Assembly (NCBI GenBank): GCA_020091685.1
Contig: CM034595.1
Span: 17,279,189-17,343,188 of the forward strand
Direction of reading: 5' to 3'
DNA: 64,000 nucleotides
From: Lutjanus erythropterus
Taxonomy: Eukaryota; Chordata; Actinopteri; Lutjaniformes; Lutjanidae
A model generated the notes under the pieces. It saw nothing but the letters and a program-made list of their open reading frames with translations, made no database searches and was not told the origin of the DNA. Within the stretch, counting starts at the first letter, position 1. Each line of letters starts with the position of its first letter. This document shows, piece after piece, positions 1 to 12,400 of this stretch. The translations under genes and the position numbers were made by a program.

Positions 1-329
1 TAGAGGGCTTTTAATTTGAAACAGATAGAGGAAGTGTTTGTATAAATAGAGTATTAATAGAGTACAAGGCTTTGTACTAAAATATTGTAGTGATGTTTCC
101 CATTATGCTCCAGCTGAATAAAGTTTGCTGTTTCATGTTCCAAAAAGCAAATGTAACTTTTTGTTAGTGTTTGCACTATGGGGGATTATGTTGGTAGCAA
201 AATTGTCATTTTTAAGATGTTTTGCTTATATTTTTCACCACTAGTGAACAGTGACAACTGTATTTTGCTACTGTGTTTAAAAGGGTTGCTTTCTATCTCT
301 CAGTCTGTGCTACCTGTCACTGTTTTTTC

Positions 330-508
330 TTGCTTTTTGCCTTTATTTTGATTTTGACAGCTGAAGACTGGACAGGAAAGGGAGTAGAGGGAGGGGATGA
401 CATACAGTAAAGGGCCACAGGTGGGAGTCGAACTGGCTGCCTCCACAGTGGACTGACAGCCTCAATACATGGGACACATGTACCAGCTGAGTTACATGGG
501 TACCTCTC
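330..508 (-). repeat. tRNA-derived SINE, copy 1
   Basis: Read on the minus strand it begins with an A-box-like TAACTCAGCTGG, reaches a B-box-like GTTCGACTCCC about 55 bases later, then has the CCCTTTACTG / CCTTTCCTGTC tail and ends in AAATAAAGGCAAAAAG-like sequence. This layout (tRNA-like head, unrelated body, short A-rich tail) is that of a common percomorph SINE. Diverged, so old. Confidence 0.75.
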
Positions 509-1034
509 ACTATTTGAGAAAAAAAATGGTATTTCATTTACTTACATTTACTGACTTTACATTTAAAACACTGGGGAAACAATGCTGTATATAATCCATT
601 ATAAATCTTTTTTCTTAAGTTTGTGACTCTGGATATAAAGGGTGTGTATTGTGTGTGTGAGTGATAATATGAAAGAATTACAGGTAATACCTGACTGCAA
701 TGTATTTTACAGGAAATTCTGAGGAAGAATTTGTTGCATTTGATCCGAGTTACAAAAAGTGTGTTAAATTACAAATGATATTGAATTATTTTGTAAGTCT
801 TTGTATTGACATGAGTAGGACTAATATGTGAGTGTGCTTGCCTGTGTATGTGGCTGTGAGTGTGCCTTTGTGAAGACTTCTCTAATCACAGGTGTATAAC
901 CCCGAGCTATGTTCCTTAAAAATCCTTCCACAGGACAATTACACCTTCTATAAGCCCTCCAATCACATTGTCACTTATCTCTCTCTCTTGCTCTCAGACT
1001 CTCTTTATATCTCCGCATTTCATCTTTCCCTTTT

Positions 1035-1175
1035 TAAATCCCTTCTCTGTCATCTGCCCCCCCCACTCCCACCCCCCTAGTCTTTCCCTTGCCTTTCTTT
1101 GTCTTCCTTACCCACCGCCACCATTTTTCCTCCCTCCTCTCTCCCTCCTTCTCCTCATCACTCTCTGTCTAATTT
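1035..1175 (+). repeat. Pyrimidine-rich tract
   Basis: About 140 bases that are mostly C and T on the plus strand, including runs of C and CTCCC/CCTCC units. Purine-rich in the adamts16 transcript. Could be simple low complexity. Confidence 0.6.
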
Positions 1176-1689
1176 AGTCCGCCACTTGTCAGGATCTTGG
1201 CATAGGCTGATAAAGAGGAGGCCCCTGCGTTCAGGATAGGGCCCCCTTACTGTCGGGCAGTGCAAATAATCCTGAGTGACTGATGAGTAGGGGGGACTGA
1301 GTGAACAGATAAGTGATGAAGCGACAGAACCATGTGTGTAATCTTCACTATTTAAATCAAGTGTCTTATTATACTCTTGGTATTGAGTCAACACAAACAG
1401 TACAAACCATCTCAATACCAAAGCATGGTCACTTAATAAATCTTCTAAATAAACTACAATTAATATTGTGATTCAAATTATTTTGCTCAATTAGGTAACA
1501 ATGGCATAATGTGGGTTTTTGACTTCATTGACTGTATAATTTGAACATATTTTTAATAGTTTTAAAATGTTTACTTGTTATCAGTTTGGCTACATGTACA
1601 TCTACAAAAACTCAATGCAAGACAGAAAATGTGAATAATTTTTAGGGCAAGACCAAATGTTTATATGTTTAATATGGACAGCGTTGACA

Positions 1690-2430
1690 GATTTATTGAA
1701 GAAATAGTTAAATATTTTGGGAAATATTCTTATTCACTTTCTTTACAAGAAAGAAAAAGATTGATATAAATCTTATGTCTGTGCATGGATGGACAATGAG
1801 ATTTATTGTGTCAGACATATTTTTTGTCTCTGCAGTTGTTTTGTGTCTAAATTGAGTTTGGTGTAATTTTGTAATCTTTTGTGTCTCCTTGAAGTCATTT
1901 TACATCTCTTTGTAGTCATTTTGTGTTTCTTTGAGGGTTTGTGTCTCTTTGCATCTCTCTGTGCCTCTTTTTAATCGGTTTGCATCACTTTGTGTTTGTT
2001 TGATTGACTTTCGAGCAAGAAATATTAAGCCTGGTCTCATTAATTCATCCATGGGCCTGTCTGTTAAGGATGGAGCTACAGCCATGAGCTGGTTAGCTTA
2101 GCTTTCACAAGGGAGAAACAGCTAGCCTGGGTTTCTACAAAGCTCAAATGTTTTCCCTACCAGCATCTCTAAAGCCTACATATGAACAAATGAAAAGGTG
2201 AAATCAGCATTTTGTCATTTTAATTTGAGTAATGTGCAATCTAACAACTTAGAAAACAGTTGACTTTCTCCAGGAAGTCACTGCTTTTGGATATGTTACT
2301 CCTTGCAAACCAAACTAAGCTAAGCTAATCGCCTGCTGGTCAAGCTCTACAGCAAGTTTAATGACCAAATATGAGCATGATATCGATCTTCATATCTAAC
2401 TCTTGACAAAAAAGTGAAGCTTTTCCTCTA
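1690..2430. repeat. Two opposed copies of a teleost interspersed repeat
   Basis: The left copy reads TTTTGGGAAATATTCTTATTC ... GGTTAGCTTAGCTTT ... AACAGCTAGCCTGGG on the plus strand. The right part (~2260-2430) carries the reverse complement (CTAAGCTAAGCTAATC ... CATATCTAACTCTTGAC). The left copy is split by a tract (~1815-2010) of degenerate TTTGTGTCTCTTTGTAGTCA-like units. Single copies of the same family occur at 12225-12420 and 52015-52165. Confidence 0.6.
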
Positions 2431-2501
2431 AAACTGATAATCTATGTTAACATGCACTGCTGAACTTGTTTGTTATGGACTGTTACTGTGTATATCTGTA
2501 C

Positions 2502-2650
2502 CTAGGGTTGTTGCACTGCCTCTCTCGATAGGTGACTCCACTCTCACAGCTTCGCGAGCATGCGGACCAGGATGACCACTCTGACCACTGGCCATGCTGG
2601 GCCCTCGGGCCCTCGTCACCCTGCTTCACACACTGGCCCCTACGACACCA
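2502..2650 (-). CDS. adamts16: adamts16 exon 12 (first TSP1 repeat)
   Basis: 149 bp, residues 642-690 plus two bases. It ends the disintegrin-like module ([15 protein letters not shown]; human WCRGGQCVKYGDEGP) and starts the first thrombospondin repeat: [20 protein letters not shown]663-x-x-W666-x-x-W669 is a C-mannosylation pattern and C672-S-R-S675-C676-E-S-G679 fits the O-fucosylation consensus. ESG replaces the usual GGG. Donor GTACAG; the next exon is not in the window. Confidence 0.94.
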
Positions 2651-4579
2651 CTAGAGAAACAGAGAGAGAAGAATTATGAGTGGGGGAGAAGGAGGCAGGG
2701 AAAGGGAGGCACACACAAGCAAGGAGCAAAGTGTCATAAAAGTGTCAAAAACATAGAGACCTTCCAACAGACCCTGCCTTTTATCTTCTTTATGATGACT
2801 GTCTGTCAAACCATAGAAGAGGCCTGTAAGAGCTTTCAGGTTTAACTGCTGTCAGGAAGGTCGTGGTCTAGTCCTGGTTACATACTCACAATCTATCAGT
2901 GAAACTCCAGTTGTGCTGCTTTTTGGACAGCTTCTACCTTGAGCTGTCATCAGCTAGAATTAACAGAGCTAAGCCAAACACAACTGAAATGTGGAAAAAC
3001 TGTCTCATACCTGACAGGGATATTCTCCTACAGTGAAATAATACACTTACCATTGTTTTGCACACAGTTGCATTTCATGTTGTCTTACAGCCTGTATTTA
3101 ACCTTTGCTTTTTTCCTTTTTAACAGAAGTAAAAGTAAAAAAAAAGGTAAAACTTTATATTAAGGTGCCTGTATCAAGCATTCATTAACAGGTAATAAGG
3201 CCCTAAAGCTTATTAACATTAATACATGTTAAAATACTACATAAATGTTAATAATAGCATAAAAATCATGTTCATTGTTGGATCACAAGACATCTATAAG
3301 CACTCACAAAAAACATATTAACAGTTGACCGACTGCTTAAGAACGTTAATAAAAACCTTATGAGTTTCTTAGAATTGTTTATATTAGCATTACAAACACA
3401 TTTATTAAGCTGAACTAATTTACCTCTAGTGTCATTATTAATCCTTTATTAATTTTTTTATGCTTTATTAAGATTTCTGAATAATGCAGGCATTTATTAA
3501 CAGTAATCTATGCATTTTGTGGCTACCTGATCTAAAGTGTGAACAATGCTTATTAAAGTTAATGAATGCTTTATTATGCACTTATTGACAAGGCCTTATT
3601 ACCTATTAATAATGTTTATTCCAGTCGCCTTAATGTAAAGTGTTGTATATTTAACAACAAAAACATGAAACAGGTTGAAATACTGTTGACAACAATGCAT
3701 GAAGGAATATATTTCTTTGCAGCTAAAATACATATTTTCCAAACTATTGTAGTTATGAAACAGAAGAGTAACTATCTGCCAAGGCACTAAGATAAAATTC
3801 TTTCCAGCGCAAATCAACTGGGGAATCAGCTTTTCTGTGACTTGTTTATTAGTATTCATATATATTGTCTCCCTAAAGAAGTGAACAAACAGATTTTACT
3901 GTGCATTTCCATAATTTTACAGAAACACATATGCAGTCACCAGCTGCTCTTTTTCACTGTACAGAGTGGAGCTTCACTGGGGTTCATAATTACCTCCTGA
4001 CATACCACCACCCCTCTGCAGGGTCCACCCTGACCAAGTGGCTTTCCACCCGTGAACACTGCCAAATGTTCTCCATGAGGCAACCAGGCAAGGCAGAGAA
4101 GGAATATTAAACTAACTGGCAAGTTATGTGAGATTGTCTGCAGAGTGTTCTGCATGAGATGATGGATATGCTACAGGACACTCATATTCCTGAGTCAAGT
4201 TATTTACTGAGCCTCAAAAAAGGCTGAGTCATTAACCAACAAACCGAGCATGTGTTCCAAAATGAGCAGCACTTCACTAAAAATCCCTGAATTGTAACAT
4301 GAGAATACTTTGCGAAATCTAGACTCACTTAAAGCAACATTATGTCACAAGCTGTTTCCTGGCACAGGATTGAACTGGATTTGTACATGTCAAGATGACA
4401 TCAGTCACAATATACTCAACCGCTCGCCTTGGAGTGATCTCAGGAACCTTTGCAGGCACTCACACCATGCAAACACACACCCTGCTCATGCATTAGTATT
4501 GATGGGGGGCGCATATATTCAGCTGTTTTTGTTCTCACTGTGTGTTCATGCCTGCACACAAGCCAATTCACACACACAC

Positions 4580-4666
<87 letters not shown>

Positions 4667-6391
4667 CACTCACGGCCCTCCAACTAATCTTGTGGTCCTT
4701 GACTAAGAACTACAACAGCTGATTTCCCCTCAGTTTTCCCCCTGCGGCTGAGTGCCACGGATTCCTAAGTGGGCCTGTCATTGTTTGTGTTCGGTTAATT
4801 GTCCCGTGGAGGGAGAGGGCTTGGTCAAACCATCAAGTTCAATATATTGAGAAGCAAATGTTGAAGAGGGGCTGTCAGGGGAGTGAGTCTAAGAGAGAGC
4901 AAGCCTTGGGGGAGAATCATCTTGAAAGAGGCAAGAAAAGAAACAAAGAATAAATAAAGAGCACAGATTGCTTTTTGGCCCGAACCCCAATGGCATATTT
5001 TTGCCACGTCAGCAACAAACCGATTGCAGCTGCTCCCCGAGGTAAAATAATGGAGGGAGAGTGTGGTACCTCTATCAAAAAGACAGATTTTATTGATGCT
5101 GCACTCAAATGAACCCAAATCTAAAACACAATGAAGTGAATCCAAACTATTTGCTTACAAGTTAATTTACTGGTCTGCACTGAGACACTGTAAAAAGAAA
5201 CAGTTAATTGTGCTGTGTCACTCAGTTCAAGGCCTTTTGTCTTGAAATTGCAAAACTGAGTGGGAGTATCAGCATTATATATAACACTAAAACACTCAAT
5301 AAATGTTGCTTTTACAATAGCATCTCCATCAGTTTAGCCCGTCACCTTATAAAATAGCTACTATCACTCTTTGTCTCGTGTAATTTACTCACTTAGACAT
5401 CTGTGGTATCCCTTGGAGGAGGAATCTCCCCATATGTCTGTGAGTGAGACATCCCTTTACAAGATCTACCCCTTTTATACTAAATGTCACAAAGCTGATA
5501 ATACTAAGCAGCAGCGGTGGGAGACTCATGTCACATGACTTGATTCAGGTCAGACTCCAATTGCAAGTTGTGGACTTGAGACTCAAGTTGACATATTCAT
5601 TACTTGAAACTTGACTTAGACTTGAGACATCTATTTTAATATTTGGGGGGTCTTTTTATGCCTTTAATCAACAGGACAGGTGAAGATATGAAAGGAAAGG
5701 GAGTGGAAGAATGACACACTAAATGGCCACAGGAGGTAGTCAAACTCACGGCTGCTGCAGAGAGGATGCACATGGGGTGCATGCTCCACCAACCGTGCAA
5801 CCAGGAGCTAAGCAGCACACTGAAAAAAAAAATGCTAGACCAACTGTTGCCTTAAAGGCAACTCTGAAATTGAATTCATTTATTTCATTGGTCTTGGGCA
5901 GCTCAGTCTGTGCAGGGAATCGGAGAGCTGTCATCTCCAATGTTCTTGATTGAATTGTGTTGTTCTATTGGAGGGTATTATTTCACCAAAACTGCAAAAC
6001 TGTTTGTGAGAAGCTCTTGTTTGGTGCCTTTCATTTGTGGATTTATTTTGATGAGATGTTGCTATGGAACTGTGTAGCAACAGTCAACACATGCTGTCCT
6101 TATTTGACAAAACCACACAAATTTTATCAAAGGCATATCAATTTGTGAATAATTTTGGTTCCTTTGGCTAAAAAAGGAACAAAGGTTATCTTAGTGATGG
6201 TATGATTAAAGGGTAACCTGAAGAAGGAGGTGTCCATTTTCCTGCTAACTGGTGGAAATTTCTTTGGTACAACCACTTGAATTGCCTTAAAGGCGATAGA
6301 TAAAAAAGTCCAATAGAAGTGAAAGGGCTCCCATGCCGGTCATGTGATGCTTCTCTTGAGTTGTGAGCAAATCATCCACCCAACTCCATGT

Positions 6392-6483
<92 letters not shown>

Positions 6484-9400
6484 TAAAACACGTGTTAAGT
6501 CACCATATCAGGCCCGCAGGCAGAGCCTTCAGCAGCTGGCATGAACTTGGTCTCGCACTTCCTCCCAACACGGTGGCACCACAGAGCCTTGCAGATATCC
6601 TGGAACAACACAGGAGAAAGGCAAAGAAAAAGTTACGTGACACTAAAACATGTTTTTATGCTCCAAATTTCAAAAGAGGGGTGATCAGTATCCTTCTCAC
6701 AACATCTGTAAACAAGGCTAGCAATTGGAAGGACAATAAATCATGATAACATTGTTATTTTGCCACCAGAGAGCTATTAAAACATGTTGACAGAAACTTG
6801 CTGAAACAGAGATCGCCTGAATAATGATCTTCTGGCAGGCTATCAGCGTGCAGCAACCTTGTATCCACAAAATATTTATGCTTCAGTAGCTAGGATAACA
6901 ACATTTTAGAAAGAGAAAAAGAAGAAAAATATAAGCAATCTGATCCAAGAGCTGCAAGGCATTATCCCACAGGCAATGCAATACAACAATCATAATAAAA
7001 TGCACACCCATTGTCTCTGCGGCAGAAAGACAAAAGAATTAATTGAAAAAAGCTGCAATCAGTATTTTTGTACACTTCCTTTGCCAAACATGGAGTACAT
7101 CTTAAACTCATAAAAAGGACACACGGGATATAGGCATTAAAAGGATAGTTCACATTATTTAATATGCGGTTATTTGAGATACTTTTTCACAGTCAATTTA
7201 TTGCTTAGACAAGCACCAGCATAGAAGCTAAGCAAATGTATTGCTATGGACAGGGTCTGCAGCAAAACTTATTTAAGCCACCAAAAAAGCTCTCTCTCTC
7301 TCTTCAAAACAACCAAACTCTGTGGGCGAAACCACAGAACACAGGAGTTGTAAGGTAAAGGTAAAGTGGTGAACAAATCCAAAATATAGTGTACACCTAA
7401 ACTGATGTTGATTTTTTTAGGTGGACCTTTTTTAAGTGGCTAAAATACCTTTCGTTTCTGACCCTGTTAAATAATCCAAAATATCCCTTCAAGACAAAGA
7501 GATAACATTATGCAACAATGTGCATTTATGGGGTACAATTGTCTTACCAAACCTACATGATGTCATGGCTTTCTCCGTTTTGAAAGATTCAGATGGGAGC
7601 ACTGGGTGGTTTCCCTGCTAACATTGCCTGAGAAACATGGCCTGCTACTTTTTAACATGTCCACTCTATTACGATCTGAATGACTATATCAGATTTTGAC
7701 AACTCAGTGCAGATGCTGACAGGCACCTCGGCCTTCAGCTTGCTGCTGCCAAGAGCCACCATGGAATTCATCCCAAGGCCTATTTGTCCAGCTGTTTTGC
7801 TTGCTCAGGCCGTTTGGAGCAGTAAAAATGGCAGAGGGAGGCGGAGTGTGAGAGGGAACCGAGTAAGTGAGTGATGGAAGGAAAAGACAGAGAGACAGAG
7901 AGATGATGCACAGAGTGAGAAGGAGACCGGGTTAAAGAGAGAAAAATGGAAAAAACACCCGCACGTATTATTTTGCTTTTTGCTAGGGTAACCCAGCTCT
8001 ATCTACAGTAACCACATGCACCATGGAGAGTATCATTTGGCTCCTCCAGCGCCACCTTATCTTCACTATGCCTGCCAAAAAGTTTCATGAAATATGAATT
8101 CATTACACGATGAATTGCACTGCTGAGGCCGATTCTCAAAGTGTTTTTTATGAGTAACAAGTGCCTGGAAAGACAGCGAGTGTGACGGCTGTTTTGGGAC
8201 CTTTTGGGTCCTGTGCACCTCGCTGCTATCAGGTGCATGAGCAAAGACAGTGCAAGACCAAAAACAAAGCCTTAAGGGAGCAATTCTCAAATATCCTATA
8301 GCTGGAATAATGGATGGATGTTTCAATGTTTATGTGAGGCTAAGGAGGATACCATGTGTTGATATCATGGCTTCAATCTCAATTTCTGTGGCATTCTGAA
8401 GCTTCTTTCCCAAATCTGTTTTTCTGTCATGATATTCAACAAAATAAAAAAGTCATTGTGAAGAAGAGGAAAAAACTTGCTGGCCTGCTGCTAGCCATGT
8501 CTCTAATCCATTCAGCAGGAAATGTAAACAATTATAACTGTAATTCACTGACCGCATTAAGAAACATTAAATCTGCACCCCTCAAGTGTTGACACTTTTA
8601 AACAGGGAAAACTAATAATATCTGCCACATTAACGGTGCATAAAAACTTTACTGTGTAGAACAAGGTCGTTTTCCCATAGTAGTCTCTTGTGCATTATCC
8701 AGAAAAGTTTGGCCAGTGTGTCCTTGTCAGGTGCCTCCCGGCAACAGGGCTGCTCAAACCATTGTTAAAATACATACTTGAAATGACATAAGAAAGTGGA
8801 GTGCACAATAAATCCCTGGCTGGCGGACAGATCCACTTGATTGCAATCAATGGAGACTCAAACACCCATAAGTAGCCTATACTATGATCTGCATTGCATT
8901 TCATAAGTTGATTAAATGATAAGGTGTTTAAGAATATGCTCGATGTAATCCATCAAAACAGCTCTGACCCATCAAGGCATGGCTCCATAAGACCTCTGAT
9001 GGTATACTGTGCAGCCCTAGACGCAGCTGACACTTTTCTATCATAGCCAGCATTAACATTTTCAGCAATTTGTGCTACAGTAGTTTTTCTGTGGAATTGG
9101 AGCAGATGTGCTAGCCTTCGCTCCTCACAAGCATCAGTGAGCCTTGGACAGCCATGACCCTGTTGCCGGTTCACTGGTTGCCCTTCCTTGTACTGGTAGG
9201 CACCCCCACGGCAAAGTGGGAACACCCCACAAGACCCACTGTTTTGTAGATGCTCTGACCCAGTCATCTAACCCTTACAATTTTGGCCAGAATGGCCCCA
9301 AAATATACTAAACGCCACTGACTCAAGAAAAACAAATAATATTCCACTGAGCCCTTTCTTTGCAACAGCAGGTAAGGTTCAGCTGGGGTACTATATTTGA

Positions 9401-12400
9401 ATCATGAAGATCTCAAAACCAGATACCAGAAAACTGATGATTTAAAAGACCTTTACTGTATCATTAAACACTGAAGTAATCTAAACCGTATCTGGACTCC
9501 GGCTGGGTATCTCAAACAGTAAGATCAGCAGTAATGAGACAATGGGAGAACAACAAGGAGAGATTCCCATTGGCAACACTCCAGTGTATATTTAGTCATC
9601 CATCCCAGTGAGCATTTCATGGTCAGCATTATAACTCTCACTGTTTATTTTGTGTGTGAGAAAGAAGTTCAGTATGCATGCAAGAGTGTGTCTATGTACA
9701 TGAGGGCATGCAGCCCTAATCAGTTTCTTTTTTCTTCATCTCTCCTTTATTCTTCCGTTTTTCCTCTACCTCATTCCCCCATCACAGTCTCGATTTCTTT
9801 CTCTGTTTTTCCTAAGACACAATTGCCCCCAGATTGTTTTAAACTAATTAAGCACTAAAGTTTGAGTGGGTGTGCTCACAAGACCCCTGAGAGAATTAAA
9901 GCATGGCATGGGATTTTTAACTTATTTTTAAATTTGCATGGGATGGCATAATTGAGTCAAAATCAATTTTACCTTCTTAAAGTCGAGGGTGCACAGTTTG
10001 GCCTTCTCCCCAAATTGCCATTTACATTGCGTGTCTGCGTCGTACAACTCGCCAGGCAGCTTCTCGGGGTACTGATACTCCTTGACTGCTCTGGGTTCAT
10101 CTGATAAGCACAGAGCCTGGGCAGAACTAGAGGAGAGGAGTGGAGGATAAGAGAGGAAGTAATGGAAAAGTAGGTAAAGAAAAAGGAGAGATAAGTGGGA
10201 GAAAATGAGCAGCAGAGCAAAAAGAGGGGAGTGGAGGTGAACAGGTCAGAGGAGGACAGGAGAAGAAATGAGAATAATCATTCATCTTTGAACAACTTTG
10301 GTGATATACAACATGCATGCAGATATAGACAGATTGATTGCCATACAGGGTCGGGAGGGTTACTTAAAAATGACTAATTACCTGTTAATAAATGTAGTCA
10401 GTAACCTAATCCAAGCATCATGATATTAAAGTTAAGTAACTTGATTACTTTCCCTTACATTTGGATTAACTCAATACCACATATGATGAAAATATTTGGC
10501 CTAATAAAATGTTTTGTGTTCATTGTAGTTTTATTAATTGTTTGTCCAGGTATTCCTTCCTTTGTTATGTGCAAATGTGTATTTATTCATACTTCAAGTG
10601 TCGACTGTCATAAACATATGCTGGGGCTTAATCTTTTGCCCTCACACCATCCTGGTCACCAGCATCACCACCTACAGTCCCAAAATGTTTTTCAGTAGTA
10701 GCAGTACCAACTAACTGGATTTCTGTGTAGCTAATGTTCGAGGTTGCCCTGTGTAGCCATCATTAGCAGTCTGTATTTAGTTGGTCTGCATAGCTAATGG
10801 TTGGTTTAACCTGCAAATGATTCTTTAAATTAGATTTTGAGTCCTTCAATGGTGACAGTACTTTCACTGTTGAAGGCAAAACATGTTACTTTTCTGATTT
10901 CAAGAACAAAATAACATTGAAATTTCCACCCAGTGAAGCATTGTTTTACTAGAGGACATGATAATGAATTGATAATAAAATGAATTGAAGATTATATGGT
11001 AGAATATTGTTCATAATTTTAAAATGTATTTTAAAATTGTACTTATCTGTAATGGAATACAGTTTTCCTTTTTGTATCCTAATTATGTAATCCCATTACT
11101 CCCCAAGCCTTGCCATGCTTTATAATTGTAAGGTAGCTGGTATATAAGGCTCCATGCTGTGCACACAGAGAGCATCAGCCCTTGATGTTCCATTGTTTCC
11201 CAGTCTGGAGAGTACCGTAAAGTGTTGCCATGGAGACATAACAAGTTGCCAAACTCAAACCCTGAGAGTAATGGTTTCAATGCATCAGACACTCAATTAT
11301 GGCAGACATAAAAACTCCTTGCCCATATCGCTCATATACTAACACCAGCGGGGGGTTTCCAATGTTAACCGATATCACTGGTTACTATACAGAGATGTTT
11401 TACAGCTTATACACTGCAGTCAGGGGAATATAATACAAAAATATGGTGGAAAGAGCAAGAAAAGGCAAAATATGTTGGAAGGGCTCATCGAGCTAATGAG
11501 TGGTCCTGATTGCTTTAACAGAATGAACTTGTGTCTGTGTGAGTGAGATATTCTATTGCTTTATGAGTCTCGTGTGTCTACAGAGAACAATGGCTGTTCT
11601 TCGAGTGCGATATTATCATATTCTACATTATTCACATTATAAGGTTTCCGAAAAATACATTACATTTAGAGTGTACACACATCAGCAGGCACATAGCTTA
11701 GGTAAATCCTGTGGGCCAGCATGTATACAGTCATTCACACACAAAGTTACAAGCCCAGTGTAGCTGATTAGCAGGATCTCGAGACAGATTCTCTTCAGAG
11801 GATGTTTTTGTATTCACTGTGGGTACTGCAAGAGGCTTAAAAAAAACATGTTTTCCCAAAAACTGAGCTGTAAGCACTGTGTGCCACGAGATTATCATCA
11901 GCAAGGGATCAAAAAATAAAAATGAATAAATAGATAAAATAAATGAGAAAAGCACCCATTCTTTTCTACAATTCCCTGCAGATCTCCTGACTCATCTCTT
12001 GCAGACAAAAACTGTTAGGCATTTTATACTCTGTGGTGTGTTGGTAGAAATAAAAATCTCAAACTCCTTGATGACATATACCAATTACAAGACAGGCAAC
12101 AGGAAGAGTGCTCACAGGTGGATTCTCACCTGAACAATAACTTAGTGCCACTAAAGCTACAGCCACAAATCTGATCACTGATTTGAATCAACACCTCTCT
12201 GTCACCTATTTATAGCAATAATTTAACATTTTGGGAAATACACCCATCCACTTTTTTTTTGTTGAGAGTTAGATGCAAAGATTGATATGCACTCAAGTCT
12301 ACAGTGACCATGTAGCTGGAACAGGCAGCTGGTTAACTTAGCTTAGCATAAAGACAGGGGAAATCAAGTAGCTTGGTTTAGTCTGAATGTAATAAAATCT

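Larger units (their letters stand above)
1..2501 (-). other. adamts16 intron 12 (partial)
   Basis: No further adamts16 exon could be found here: the next conserved blocks (for example FRGRHYKWKPYT) were looked for and are absent. Holds a tRNA-derived SINE (~330-508), a pyrimidine-rich tract (~1035-1175), and a composite of two opposed copies of a teleost repeat (~1690-2430). The stretch at 1180-1300 is unique and fairly GC-rich, of unknown role. Confidence 0.7.
2651..6503 (-). other. adamts16 intron 11
   Basis: Contains an inverted-repeat element (3145-3645), two long CA tracts (4569-4669 and 6392-6481), a fragment of ACTTGAGACT-type repeat (~5515-5635) and a second SINE copy (5648-5812). 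The parts at 3650-4560 and 4680-5500 show nothing recognisable. Confidence 0.8.
6600..9972 (-). other. adamts16 intron 10
   Basis: Carries one copy of a teleost repeat (7140-7480), an internally deleted Tc1/mariner-type transposase fragment (8953-9290) and otherwise unique AT-rich DNA. Nothing coding was seen at 7490-8940 or 9300-9970. Confidence 0.8.

Noticed and set aside
1180-1215. Segment resembling miR-31 (TTGGCATAGGCTG)
   Set aside because: miR-31 is nearly invariant in vertebrates; this has an inserted base and mismatches, and no complementary arm forms a hairpin.
1158-1421. 87-codon minus-strand ORF that could be adamts16 exon 13
   Set aside because: No match to the conserved FRGRHYKWKPYT or CAEHNS blocks and no fitting splice sites.
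3937-4155. Possible TSP1-like adamts16 exon (minus strand WSGW...GGG-like reading)
   Set aside because: The similarity mixes two frames, lacks the cysteines, and the true TSP1 exon was found at 2502-2650 with proper splice sites and phase.
4310-4722. Open frames rich in His-Thr or Cys-Val
   Set aside because: They are translations of a CA/TG microsatellite; the same holds near 6287-6746, 28753-29013, 54447-54674 and 62013-62297.
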